NCBI GenBank assembly: GCA_037039685.1
Contig: JAWNGF010000004.1
Span: 1,240,001 to 1,304,000, forward strand
Source of the DNA: Ceratobasidium sp. AG-K
Taxonomy: Eukaryota; Basidiomycota; Agaricomycetes; Cantharellales; Ceratobasidiaceae
Direction of reading: 5' to 3'
Length of the DNA stretch: 64,000 nt
Each line of letters begins with the position of its first letter. The first letter of the stretch is position 1. Both the position numbers and the translations under genes were made by a program. Under the pieces are notes generated by a model. The model did not search any database. It was not told where the DNA came from and was given only the letters and a program-made list of their open reading frames with translations. Positions 25,443-39,009 of the stretch are shown in pieces.

Positions 25443-25727
25443 TACGCTCGTAATACAGAGTCTTTGTTGAAATTATGTCACAGAGAGAACTGTCGGAATG
25501 GTAGACTTTTCGAGAAATTCGCCTTAAGATCAACTCCGTAGATGGTGACATTAACGATAACGCCTACTGCCTACCATCGTTACATACGAAGGGACAAGAA
25601 ACTTATTTTGGTGATTGCAGAAAATCAAGCAATCAAATGTAGTAGCTTCATTGCAACCGTATCCCTAAGCTACAGATTGAGCCACGAAACTTGTTGTATT
25701 GGGTGCTTTCGAAATATCCGTCAATAC

Positions 25728-27484
25728 CTAGTGGTTTAGGTGCCCGAGGAACTCACATAGTCCACTGAAAACGCCCGGAACTGACAACTCCACAATGCGA
25801 GCGCTGACCTCAGCTGGGGTGCGAGGCCCTTCAAGCGAGAGTAGATAAGCAGCAAGGCCGGCCTGAAAAAAATGTTAGTAAAGAGTTAGTTACGCATATA
25901 TTGACATACAACGTGTGGCCTGTATGTGTCAAGTGGTCAAGTTAAAAATAATGATAGTGTGAAAAGTTCAAAAACTCACGCTGCCATACTTGTACCAGTG
26001 TCGACTTTAGTGGCGTTCGGACTGCTGATCCCAGCTGACACGACATTCTGAGTTCGACTGTGAGCCACAGACATATCCCTATGCGCGTAATCGAGGATTC
26101 TAAAACTTACAGTTCCTGGAGCGAACACATCAAGAGTAGGTCCATAATTCGAGGTCCGATATTGAGCGCCTGTGATGTCCAAGTTGCCGACAACTATGGC
26201 CTCCTCGACGTTAGCTGGTGCATACTCTGTGGCTGATGATTGTTCGTTGCCAGCCGCCACTACAACGGTAAGACCACTAGCAATAGTCTATTATTCGGCT
26301 TTGGTTAGCTAAATCGCCTCGTTTAACATGGGAAGCGTCACACCTGTTTAACAGCATCGGATAGTGCTGTAGCACCACGCGCACCTAGGCTCATGTTAAT
26401 GACCCCAGTTCGGCTGGTGTTGTGGGCATTTGCCACAGCCCAACTAAGCCCGGCTATGCTTTAACGCAAATTAGAGTGTCATTGTAGTTGTATGAAGAGT
26501 AATTTTGTTGCTCACATATCGCTTGTATATCCAATCCCTGTGTCAGTTAAAACTTTAACGTCTATTATGTTTGCCTTTTTTGCTACTCCATAGCGAGCCC
26601 CTGCTGCACTGCCTGCGCAGTGGGTGCCTGACTTAAAGGTAAACTCAAGAGAACCTAGATTGCGCAAGTATGCATAGATTGGGACATATTACTTACCGTG
26701 ACCATACCTATCACCGACCTAAGGAGAAAATGATGATATTTGTAGCATTCCATTAACTATTAATGTCAACTCACTGTAGAATCGCGGGCGAAAACGGGAG
26801 AGTGCATAGCCCGGCCCTCGAACTCTTCGTGTTCAATGAACACGCCAGTATCGAAGACATAAATGTCGACGCCTATACTTAGCTTAGCCCTGAGCCAACC
26901 AAAACGGATGAGTCTCGTTTATTAGAAGCTGACCTTCACCAGCAGAAGAGTCGTACTGAATAAATGGACTCTCAGTGTCCAAAAGATTTTGGTACCGAGG
27001 AATAGCTTACATGATAGGTATAATTGAGAGCAATCGCGTCACTACCGGATGGTAAAGTCTCCTGTGGGAGAATTGCGTCAGACTAATCATCGTACCTGAA
27101 CGCCATAGGCACTGGGAAGGCGAATATACGTACCTGTTGTGTGATCCTTTGTAGACCCCATGTAGCGTCTGTCTGCACTAGTTGTGAAGCTGGGTGAATT
27201 ATCTGGTCCTCTTCAATGTAATCGATTTGTTGGGCGAATTCTTGTCGTAACCCATCCATTGCGCCCGGAGTCAGATTAATAGTGTACCCGTTGAGTACGC
27301 GCGTGTCGTATATCCGGTCACGATACTGGGTGTAGCCCGAGCTCAACAGGTGAGAGCTCGAAACGACTTCGGACTTGAGCTTAACAATGTAGGTGCGAGT
27401 ATTGGGCACGCGGTGTAGCGGAGCTGCTGAGGACAGCAATGATATGCAGGGAAGAAGCAAGGCAACATGGTAGAGTTTCGTCAT
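25728..27484 (-). CDS. Secreted subtilisin-like serine protease 2 (S8, proteinase K type)
   Basis: The ATG at 27484 opens a signal peptide ([20 protein letters not shown]) and an I9 propeptide ([17 protein letters not shown] ... [12 protein letters not shown]). The mature enzyme starts near [11 protein letters not shown]. Catalytic residues: Asp in [11 protein letters not shown], His in [17 protein letters not shown], Ser in [10 protein letters not shown]; oxyanion Asn in VVVAAGNEQ. Later motifs [17 protein letters not shown] and [14 protein letters not shown] are typical. About nine short introns. The microexon 25919-25910 (GCCACACGTT) encodes Pro-His-Val between SMAA and AGLAAYL. The C-terminus reads [20 protein letters not shown] then [15 protein letters not shown], stop at 25728. 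Tail-to-tail with F-box 2, 285 bp apart. Role likely in nutrition or host-tissue degradation, by family. Confidence 0.88.
25910..25919 (-). other. 10-nt microexon of subtilase 2
   Basis: GCCACACGTT lies between CATACAG and GTATGT on the minus strand. Joining it restores MAAPHVAGLAAYL after the catalytic serine. Same position and length as the microexon of subtilase 1 and of the stub at 15266-15275. Confidence 0.78.
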
Positions 27485-28064
27485 GAGAGGAATATCGGGT
27501 GGGCCGGAGTGATTGTGCTATCCAAGAGATAAGAATGGGCCTATGCGCCGAGTGAAAGAAAGGGGTTTGGCGACTCAGGTCGTAGATTTCCAAGCATTTA
27601 TGGGCCAGTGCAGTTGGAATGAGCTCCCCGTCCTTGCACATGGTGCCACACCCTATTGGCACGAAGGAGTGATATGTGTGGTCATCCAGAAAGCCGGAAT
27701 ATGTGAATCGAAGCAGTAGTCGGAAATCGTAGGAAGACCTTGGAAGAATGTATTGCTGGGCCAAGTTGTGCGTTGTATCGAAGTTAGGCCCTTCTACCCA
27801 AGCGTCACACGACCATGACCGTCTGTCAGGAGTCTACCGTATCGGAGCTCAGAAGAAGCCTGAAAAAGTTCGGGCGGCTTCCATGCCTACCGTAACGAGT
27901 GCGAGGAGCATAATTATTATTTCGTCACATCGATGTCCCGCGTATTTCTTCGGTCAAGGCAGCCCTCACAGGATGTCTCACACTTAAGCCTTGAACAACT
28001 GGTATGTAAAACATCGTATTAATATCAGACAGCCAACAATAAATTAAGGAAAACACAGCTATCG
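27485..28064. other. Intergenic, nothing recognised
   Basis: About 580 bp between the subtilase 2 start and the SMC3 stop, both on the minus strand. Holds the subtilase promoter. No supported ORF. Confidence 0.5.
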
Positions 28065-32660
<4,596 letters not shown>

Positions 32661-33065
32661 TACTGCGTCAAGTTGTGGCTTGGTTCAAGAACAACAACGC
32701 GTGACCGCTCTGATGGGCACGTGACACCTTGAGGAGACTTGATTGCCTGCCCCTACAGTTCACCGACAGAATGAACATGGAGCCTTTGAATCTTGGTAAG
32801 CTAATAAATGGCACTCGGAATACTATCTCCAGAACCCAATAACAACATTCATTGCTAGGAGCTCACAACAACTAGCTGGGCTCTTGAAACAAAAGCACCA
32901 GTGCCAGAGAGGTTACGACAACCTCTCCAGTCTTATCCTCGAGATTGAAACCCTTGCAAACCTAGACTTTTCAACCTAAGAGCTCGCCAAGATACATTAC
33001 CAATTTAGCTTGTGGTTGATAGAGTACTTGTTCTGGTCTGAAAGTATGAGCAATATAGATTGAGT
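32661..33065. other. SMC3 upstream region and possible edge of the TPR relic
   Basis: Holds the SMC3 promoter. From about 32880 a short frame (LSSLILEIETLANLDFS) could be part of the broken TPR gene, but I cannot confirm this. Confidence 0.35.
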
Positions 33066-33522
33066 TGTCGTAAGCTTCTTCTTGGTGGCTATGAGACGCA
33101 CCGCAATGGAGAGTGGACGGCACTAAGACCTAAGTGACCTCTTGAACCGCAACGCACTTAAGCGTCTGTAGGCTCTTGAGGGTAGGGGTGGTTCTAAGTG
33201 TCACTCGAAGGGGATGTTTTGACGAGACAAAACAAGCTGGGGTTACCAGGCTTGTTGGTCCTCTATATATATTCAAAAGGCGGCTGAGTCATACAGAACG
33301 CAGCCACATGAGTCACTGCAGTCAACCAGTCAGGAGTGTCCAAGTGAGTCATGCTGTATGAACAGACATGACTTGTACAAAGCACAGCCGCATTACACAA
33401 TGTAACAGAATAACCACAAGAAGGTGGCAACGCGGCAAACGGAAACGGAAACACAACACAAAAGAAGGGAACAGGTGGGCGAGACAACGGGCGAGTCCGA
33501 TGGAGTGAGCTGGCTCACGACA
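33066..33522 (-). mobile_element. Solo LTR, Ty3/gypsy family of this locus
   Basis: A 457-bp LTR in reverse orientation. It begins TGTCGTAAGC on the plus strand and ends GCTCACGACA, the inverted ends of the LTRs further right. It is flanked by a perfect 5-bp target duplication TGAGT (33061-33065 and 33523-33527). Its length and the word GAGCCAGCTCACTCC group it with the E2 LTRs. No internal element sequence adjoins it, so it most likely arose by LTR-LTR recombination. It sits inside the TPR-CHAT relic. Confidence 0.92.
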
Positions 33523-34563
33523 TGAGTGATTTGACATCGACACTCGTGTAGTGAGCTACTAGATGCTACACATCCCAACTTTTTGTTATATCTTTCCAAA
33601 ATAGGAGCCACGCATCTCAATCTTTATGAAAGGTTGGGACCATTCAAGCGAGAGCAAACCACTCAGTTAAATGATCTGAACCAGGCCCGGGAGTATTGTT
33701 GTCGCGCTGCCTCACTGGACTTCCACTTTTGGGGGCTGAGGAACTGAATATTAGTGGCATGTACGCTGAACCAAAAATAGCTGCATTCAGTGATGCATTG
33801 CCTTAGTCTTCAGGCATCTCACGCATGGTTTGGGTTAATTCTAACCAAAAACAGTAAATTTGAAATGGTTGTGGAGCTAATTTACCCCCGGGTTAGCCCT
33901 GGAGATAAGGCTCAGTGAAAATATAGCTGAAAGTGATCACGGTGAGCGCTTTGGACTATGAGTTCTTGATGTTTAGATCACAAGGATTCAGCCTGTCTAG
34001 CCCACACAGTGTTTGTTCTAACCATGCCCCAAAATGTCACGCTCAACTCGGGCTTGTTTATCTCACCAAGTTGCATTGCTTTGAAGATCTCATTGACCTC
34101 GAGAATGCCCAAATTTTGTTGCAGTCTGCCACACAGATAGGCACATCAAAAGACAGAGACTTTTCTTTCTGCTGATCATCACTCGTCAAGTACCTCTTAG
34201 AAGCATTCAGGCAGCAAAGAAACAACGGGGAGTCGGACAATGCCCTCGCAGTTGCCTCTGTTACTTTGCATACATTGATCAAACACCCACACCACCATAA
34301 TCCTCAATTCTTATACATATTGGCTGCCTGTCAAATGGAGAAGTACTGCTATGGTGCCAGCAAACAGGACCTACAAACCGCGCTATTGCTTTACCAGCGT
34401 ACACTTGAAAATTGCAGCACACAGCAAGGCTGGGAGGTCCCTATCCAGATGCAACAGGAAATAAGTGAGATGCATTTGGAAGGACCCAAAAGACTCTTGG
34501 TGTCAAAGCCTGACAACAACTACAAAATACCCAAACTGCTCAAGACAGTGGGCAGCACCTAAA
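33523..34563 (+). pseudogene. 5' portion of degenerate TPR-CHAT gene
   Basis: Broken TPR-like units remain in different frames: HPNFLLYLSKIGATHLNLYE with RLGPFKREQTTQLNDLNQAR, then CHAQLGLVYLTKLHCFEDLI with DLENAQILLQSATQIG, then QFLYILAACQMEKYCYGASK with QDLQTALLLYQRTLE. The spacing of about 34-55 residues and the pattern LGxxxxxRxxRLGxxxDLxxAI fit the TPR arrays of fungal TPR-CHAT proteins. Frames change and stops intervene, so it is not translatable as it stands. The matching CHAT end is at 59542-60964, on the other side of the retrotransposon stack. Weakly similar sequence may begin before the solo LTR, near 32880. Confidence 0.6.
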
Positions 34564-35119
34564 AGGTGTCTTGGAGGGGGTTTGCAATGACATGCAGGAA
34601 TGTATGAGTAAAGGCACTTGGTCTAAAGAGACCTGGGCAGCAAGAACACTTGTGCACAAAGGCACTTATGCAATGTAGAAGTTGTGCAAGCCTGTATATT
34701 AGGCAAGTGGTCGAGTTCTGAGGTTAAGCCTCAAACTCGCCCTCATTATATACATGAGAGACACCACATCAAACTATACAGGGTATATACATGGTACAAT
34801 AAACAAGTGATACAATAGATATTTAGTCATCAACAACGTGTTACAAAACAAAGAGATGTTACAAGTCACATGACCGTTACCGTTACCAGGAATGGAAAAA
34901 TGTGCATATATATGATTAAATGTGACTTAGAAAAATAATCAGTGGTCATGCCTCTTGGGTCATGACACTTGGGTTCTATCAATACACACTTGCTACACTT
35001 CCTCAGGTCTCACGGCTAGGCAAAGACATTGCACTGGGGCAACCCACCCTCCCTCACTCACAAGGATGTGGTCACACTGGAGGTTGACAGCATGGCATGG
35101 GGTTAGGAGATAGGCAATC
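34564..35119. other. AT-rich spacer left of the nested stack
   Basis: About 550 bp with no ORF. The part at about 34675-34990 is AT-rich and promoter-like (several TATATA words) and could be an old LTR-like insertion, but I found no matching ends or target duplication. Confidence 0.3.
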
Positions 35120-35574
35120 TGTCGTGAGCTAGCTCTCTCCATCGGACTTGCCTGTTGTCTCGCCTGCCTGTGTTCTCTTTTGCTTTGTGTTTCTGTTTCT
35201 GTTTGCTGTGTTGCCACCTTCTTGTGATTATTCTGTTACATTGTGTAACGTGGCTGTGCTTTATACAAGTCATGTCTGTTCATACAGCATGACTCACTCG
35301 GACACTCCTGACTGGCTGCTGTGTATGACTTGCGTGGCTGCGCCTTGTATGACTCGGCCACTTTCTGAATATATATAGAGGACCAACAAGCCTGGCAACC
35401 CCAGCTTGTTTTGTCTTGTCAAACATCCCCTTTGAGTGACACTTTGAATCACCCCTACCCTTAAGAGCCTACAGACACTTAAGTGTGTTGTGGTTCAAGA
35501 GGTCATTTAGGTCTTAGTGCCGTCCACTCTCCCTTGCCACTTGTTTCACAGCCACCAAGAAGTAGCTTACAACA
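35120..35574 (+). repeat. 5' LTR of E0
   Basis: Starts TGTCGTGAGC and ends GCTTACAACA. TATATATAG at 35370-35378 precedes AGCTTGTTTTGT (35403-35414), the predicted transcript start. The primer-binding site ACAAAACAAGCT follows at 35577-35588. Confidence 0.92.
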
Positions 35575-35596
35575 TTACAAAACAAGCTTAACAATC

Positions 35597-36516
35597 ATGT
35601 CCATACAAGAGGACGCAGGGTCACACCTCGCAACACCACTCTCTACAAGAAGAGGACCAAGTAGGGCTTCAAGACCTACAAGTTCCCTCAATGAGCAGGA
35701 TATTGCACAAGCACGGGCAGGAGGACCAGCAAGGTCTCGCCCACAGAGCCAAGCCTCTATGCCTGGAACATTCAATGCTGAGAACGTTTCAATCATACAA
35801 GAAGAACCCACCATTGTTACTAGAGAACCAGGAGATATCACCGACAACCCCACACCAATCACAATTCAAATCCCTACCTCAAACAAATCTCCAGGCCCAT
35901 CACGACCACCATGGCCTATGGGATCCAGAAGACAGTTTTTTTCCCCTCAACCCAAAGCTCACGGGGGTGTATCCCTTGTTCCTATCAGGCCACCACCCAC
36001 ACTGCACATTCCCCTTACTGCTCAAGTACCACAGATTGGGGGAACCATCACCAATGCCGGCCCAATCCCAATAAGCTCTCAGGCCGTAACTCCAGTTAAC
36101 CCGGCACCACCATACGTACCACAAGGGTATTCCCAGCAAGCGACAGCAACTGAAGGACAAGAACCCCCTAGGATTCCCAGCTCAAGCTCTAGCTCCAGCA
36201 GAAGAACTGTGATTAGCAACCTTGACAATCTAGACGATCTTCACCTCGGAAGACACAATGCATTACTAAGGATCATTGAGGGAATAAGAATAACAATTGA
36301 CAGAAGACTCAACGGATTAGAACAATCCACCCAAGTGTTGGCTAACAACCAACAAATCTTCAACAATTCCCTCAACAACCTACAAGGAACCTTGACAGAT
36401 ATCCTTACTGCTGCTCGTAACAGTGAACACAACAGCTTCCTGGTTGGGCAAGACGTAATCCGCCTAAGAAACAAAGTCATGAACACACAGGGACTGGTAA
36501 ACAATGTACAGGAAGA
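35597..36516 (+). pseudogene. E0 gag, first part
   Basis: Starts MSIQEDAGSHLATPLSTRRG and ends within VNNVQED, where E1 is inserted. Rich in Pro, Ser and Gln at the N-terminus, then a coiled-coil-like region (RLNGLEQSTQVLANNQQIFN). It joins 43731 onward in frame once E1 and one copy of GAAGA are removed, giving a 1983-nt gag, 18 nt shorter than that of E1 and E2. Confidence 0.88.
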
Positions 36517-36961
36517 TGTCGTGAGCTAGCTCACTCCATCGGACTCGCCTGTTGTCTTCCCTTCTTTGTGTTGTGTTTCTGTTTCCGTTCGCCGCGTTGC
36601 CACCTTCTTGTGGTTATTCTGTTACATTGTGTAACGCGGCTGTGCTCTGTACGAGTCATGTCTGTTTGTACAGCATGACTCACATGGACACTCCTGACTG
36701 GTTGACTGCTGTGACTCTTGTGGCTGCGTTCTGTATGACTCGGCCGCCTCCTGAATATATATAGAGGACCAACAAGCCTGGTAACCCCAGCTTGTTTTGT
36801 CTCGTCAAAACATCCCCTTTGAGTGACACTCAGAACCACCCCTACCCTCAAGAGCCTACAGACGCTTAAGTGTGTTGCGGTTCAAGAGGTCACTTAGGTC
36901 TTAGTGCCGTCCACTCTCCATCGCGGCTTGTCTCATAGCCACCAAGAAGAAGCTTACGACA
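36517..36961 (+). repeat. 5' LTR of E1
   Basis: TGTCGTGAGC...GCTTACGACA. TATATATAGA starts at 36756, 33 nt before AGCTTGTTTTGT (36789-36800), which fits a TATA-directed transcript start. Confidence 0.93.
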
Positions 36962-36963
36962 TT

Positions 36964-36975
36964 ACAAAACAAGCT
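36964..36975 (+). promoter_or_regulatory. Self-primer binding site of E1
   Basis: ACAAAACAAGCT begins two bases after the 5' LTR. It is the exact reverse complement of AGCTTGTTTTGT at the predicted mRNA 5' end in the LTR (36789-36800). I see no match to an initiator-tRNA 3' end. Same arrangement in E0 (35577-35588) and E2 (47579-47590). Tf1 of fission yeast, in the same chromovirus branch, primes this way. Confidence 0.75.
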
Positions 36976-36991
36976 TAAATAACACACAAAC

Positions 36992-38992
36992 ATGTCTATT
37001 CAAGAAGATGGAGGGTCACGTCCCTCATCCGTTATATCAACAAGAAGAGGACCCAGTCGGGCAGCAAGGCCCACAGGATCACTAAACGAGCAAGATATTG
37101 CACAAACTCAAGCGGGAGGACCCGCCCGATCACGCCCCCAAAGTCAAACATCAATGCCAGGAGCTTTCGGCATTCCGGACATGACAACGGTACAAGAGGA
37201 AGAACCCACCATCACAAACAGAGAACCAGGAGATCTCACGAATGATCCCACTCCAGCTGTAATTCGTATTCCAACTGCAACTCCAGGGCCATCACGTCCC
37301 TTGTGGCCGCTAGGAACTAGAAGCCAGTACTTCTCCCCCCAACCCGAAGCTCATGGGGGTGTATCGCTTGTCCCCATTAGACCTCCTCCTACACCACACA
37401 TTTCCAATGTCCCTACAGTTCCTCAAATTGGAGGAACCATCACCAACGCAGGACCAATTCCAGTGGCTTCCCAGCCAGTCACACCGGCTATTCCAGCACC
37501 ACCATACATCCCACAGGGTTACTCCGAACAATCAGCCCCGGTACAGCAAAGCGCCGGTAACCCAGGAAGCTCAAGTTCTAGTTCCAGCTCCAGCGGAAGG
37601 ACTGTAATTAGCAATTTAGATGACTTAGACGACCTTCTAGAAGGAAGACACAACGCTACCATTAGGATTATAGACGGAATGAGAGTCACTATAGATCGAA
37701 GGCTTAGTGGTCTAGAACAAGCCACACAAGTTCTAGCGAACAACCAACAAATCTTTAACGACTCCATCAACACCCTACAAGGAACCTTAACGGACATCCT
37801 GAACTCAGCAAGAAATGGCGAACATAATTCCTTCCTAGTTGGACAAGATGTAACCTGCCTCCGAAACGAAGTTACCAACACCCAAGGATTAGTAAATAAC
37901 GTACGCGAGGAACTCAACACTACCAGACAAGGGCAACTCGAATGGAATGAGGCAGTAACACAAGGACTAGAAACCTTACAACAGGAGGGAGCCTCCTTCA
38001 CGACCAAAATCACGGAAGTTCAGGAAACCATCAACAACATGCGGGAAGAAATGGACGAAGCATCCCTGCACGGGATCCCCTCTAGGCGATCAAATTCTCC
38101 ACCTCATCCAGATGCGGAATCTACCAGAATCGACGAATTAGAATTAAGAATCCAACGACTGACTGAAAATCCAAACACTGGTAGCAGACCACGTCATCCC
38201 AAAGTGACTCGTCCAGAAGCCTTTGACGGGAAGAAAGGGGAAGGTGCCGAAATGTTCATCACACAAATGGAAAGCTACTTTTTACACCTAGGCGACCAAT
38301 ACACTTCCAGCGAGGAAAGGATCCGCGAAGCTCTAGCAAACTTCAAATCCGAGAACAAAGCTGCCACTCACTGGGCACAAGTACTCTTGCGATCGCTCAA
38401 CCAAAGGGAAAATAACCAAAACCTTACCTCATGGGGAAGTTTCAAGGCTCACTTTATGGAACAATTCAGCGACCCCAACAAGAAAGCTAAAGCCGAATCG
38501 GATATCCGAAAATGCAAACAGAACAACTCTGTAGCAAACTATGCTTCGGAATTCCGATACCTTCTGGTAGACGTAAATTGGGGACAGGAAGCGCTGATCA
38601 ACCAATTCAAGGAAGGGTTGAAGTCTGAAGTAAAGACCAAACTCGCTTGTTTCGAGCTAACCCTGATCAATGAAGATGGGACAGAACGAGAACTTTCCCT
38701 CGACCAATGGATCTCAATCGCAATCTCTATTGACCAGAAATTGCAACAAATCAAGACCTCGACAGGGAAGAAGGCAGCCCAGCCAACCACTAACGGACAA
38801 TCCTCTACAAAGCGGCTGCCTGACGAAGTTTACAAAGCAAGGATAGCAACCAACCGCTGCCTGAAGTGCGGACAGGAAGGACACCATTCATTCAAATGCC
38901 CGTCCAAGGAATGGATAACGACGGAACCTAGCGTCAAAGGGAGGGAGGCAACAATTACGGAAGACTCGGGAAAAGAAGGGGTCTCCCTCTAA
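36992..38992 (+). CDS. gag: E1 Gag
   Basis: Structural protein of the retrotransposon particle, 666 residues. An N-terminal Pro/Ser/Gln-rich, probably disordered part (to about residue 200, with a nine-serine run) is followed by a coiled coil (about 210-380). The capsid-like part starts at VTRPEAFDGKKGEGAEMFIT and includes HWAQVLLRSLNQ and FMEQFSDPNKKAKAESDIRK. One CCHC zinc knuckle, CLKCGQEGHHSFKC, lies near residue 630. The ATG at 36992 is 30 bases after the LTR. The stop TAA at 38990 overlaps the Pol frame, which is -1 to it. E2 Gag has the same length. Confidence 0.93.
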   Translation: MSIQEDGGSRPSSVISTRRGPSRAARPTGSLNEQDIAQTQAGGPARSRPQSQTSMPGAFGIPDMTTVQEEEPTITNREPGDLTNDPTPAVIRIPTATPGPSRPLWPLGTRSQYFSPQPEAHGGVSLVPIRPPPTPHISNVPTVPQIGGTITNAGPIPVASQPVTPAIPAPPYIPQGYSEQSAPVQQSAGNPGSSSSSSSSSGRTVISNLDDLDDLLEGRHNATIRIIDGMRVTIDRRLSGLEQATQVLANNQQIFNDSINTLQGTLTDILNSARNGEHNSFLVGQDVTCLRNEVTNTQGLVNNVREELNTTRQGQLEWNEAVTQGLETLQQEGASFTTKITEVQETINNMREEMDEASLHGIPSRRSNSPPHPDAESTRIDELELRIQRLTENPNTGSRPRHPKVTRPEAFDGKKGEGAEMFITQMESYFLHLGDQYTSSEERIREALANFKSENKAATHWAQVLLRSLNQRENNQNLTSWGSFKAHFMEQFSDPNKKAKAESDIRKCKQNNSVANYASEFRYLLVDVNWGQEALINQFKEGLKSEVKTKLACFELTLINEDGTERELSLDQWISIAISIDQKLQQIKTSTGKKAAQPTTNGQSSTKRLPDEVYKARIATNRCLKCGQEGHHSFKCPSKEWITTEPSVKGREATITEDSGKEGVSL

Positions 38993-39009
38993 CTGTGTGT
39001 GGAGAGACC
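38968..39009 (+). promoter_or_regulatory. Putative -1 frameshift signal between gag and pol
   Basis: The heptamer G_GGA_AAA (38968-38974) is in the gag frame (TCG GGA AAA) and fits X_XXY_YYZ. After a 5-nt spacer (GAAGG) GGTCTC (38980-38985) can pair with GAGACC (39004-39009) as a 6-bp hairpin over the gag stop. The new frame continues AGA AGG GGT CTC ... into Pol without a stop. The signal is identical in E2 (49583-49589) and E0 (44769-44775). Confidence 0.65.

Noticed and set aside
34675..34990. Possible solo LTR of a different family
   Set aside because: TG and CA ends can be chosen, but no inverted ends or target duplication support any choice.
36531..36851. 106-codon minus-strand frame repeated at 43295-43615
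   Set aside because: Lies wholly in the LTR and breaks in other LTR copies; no sign of coding.
36962..36980. tRNA-type primer site after the LTR
   Set aside because: The bases do not begin with TGG and do not resemble an initiator-tRNA 3' end; the match to the mRNA 5' end is exact instead.
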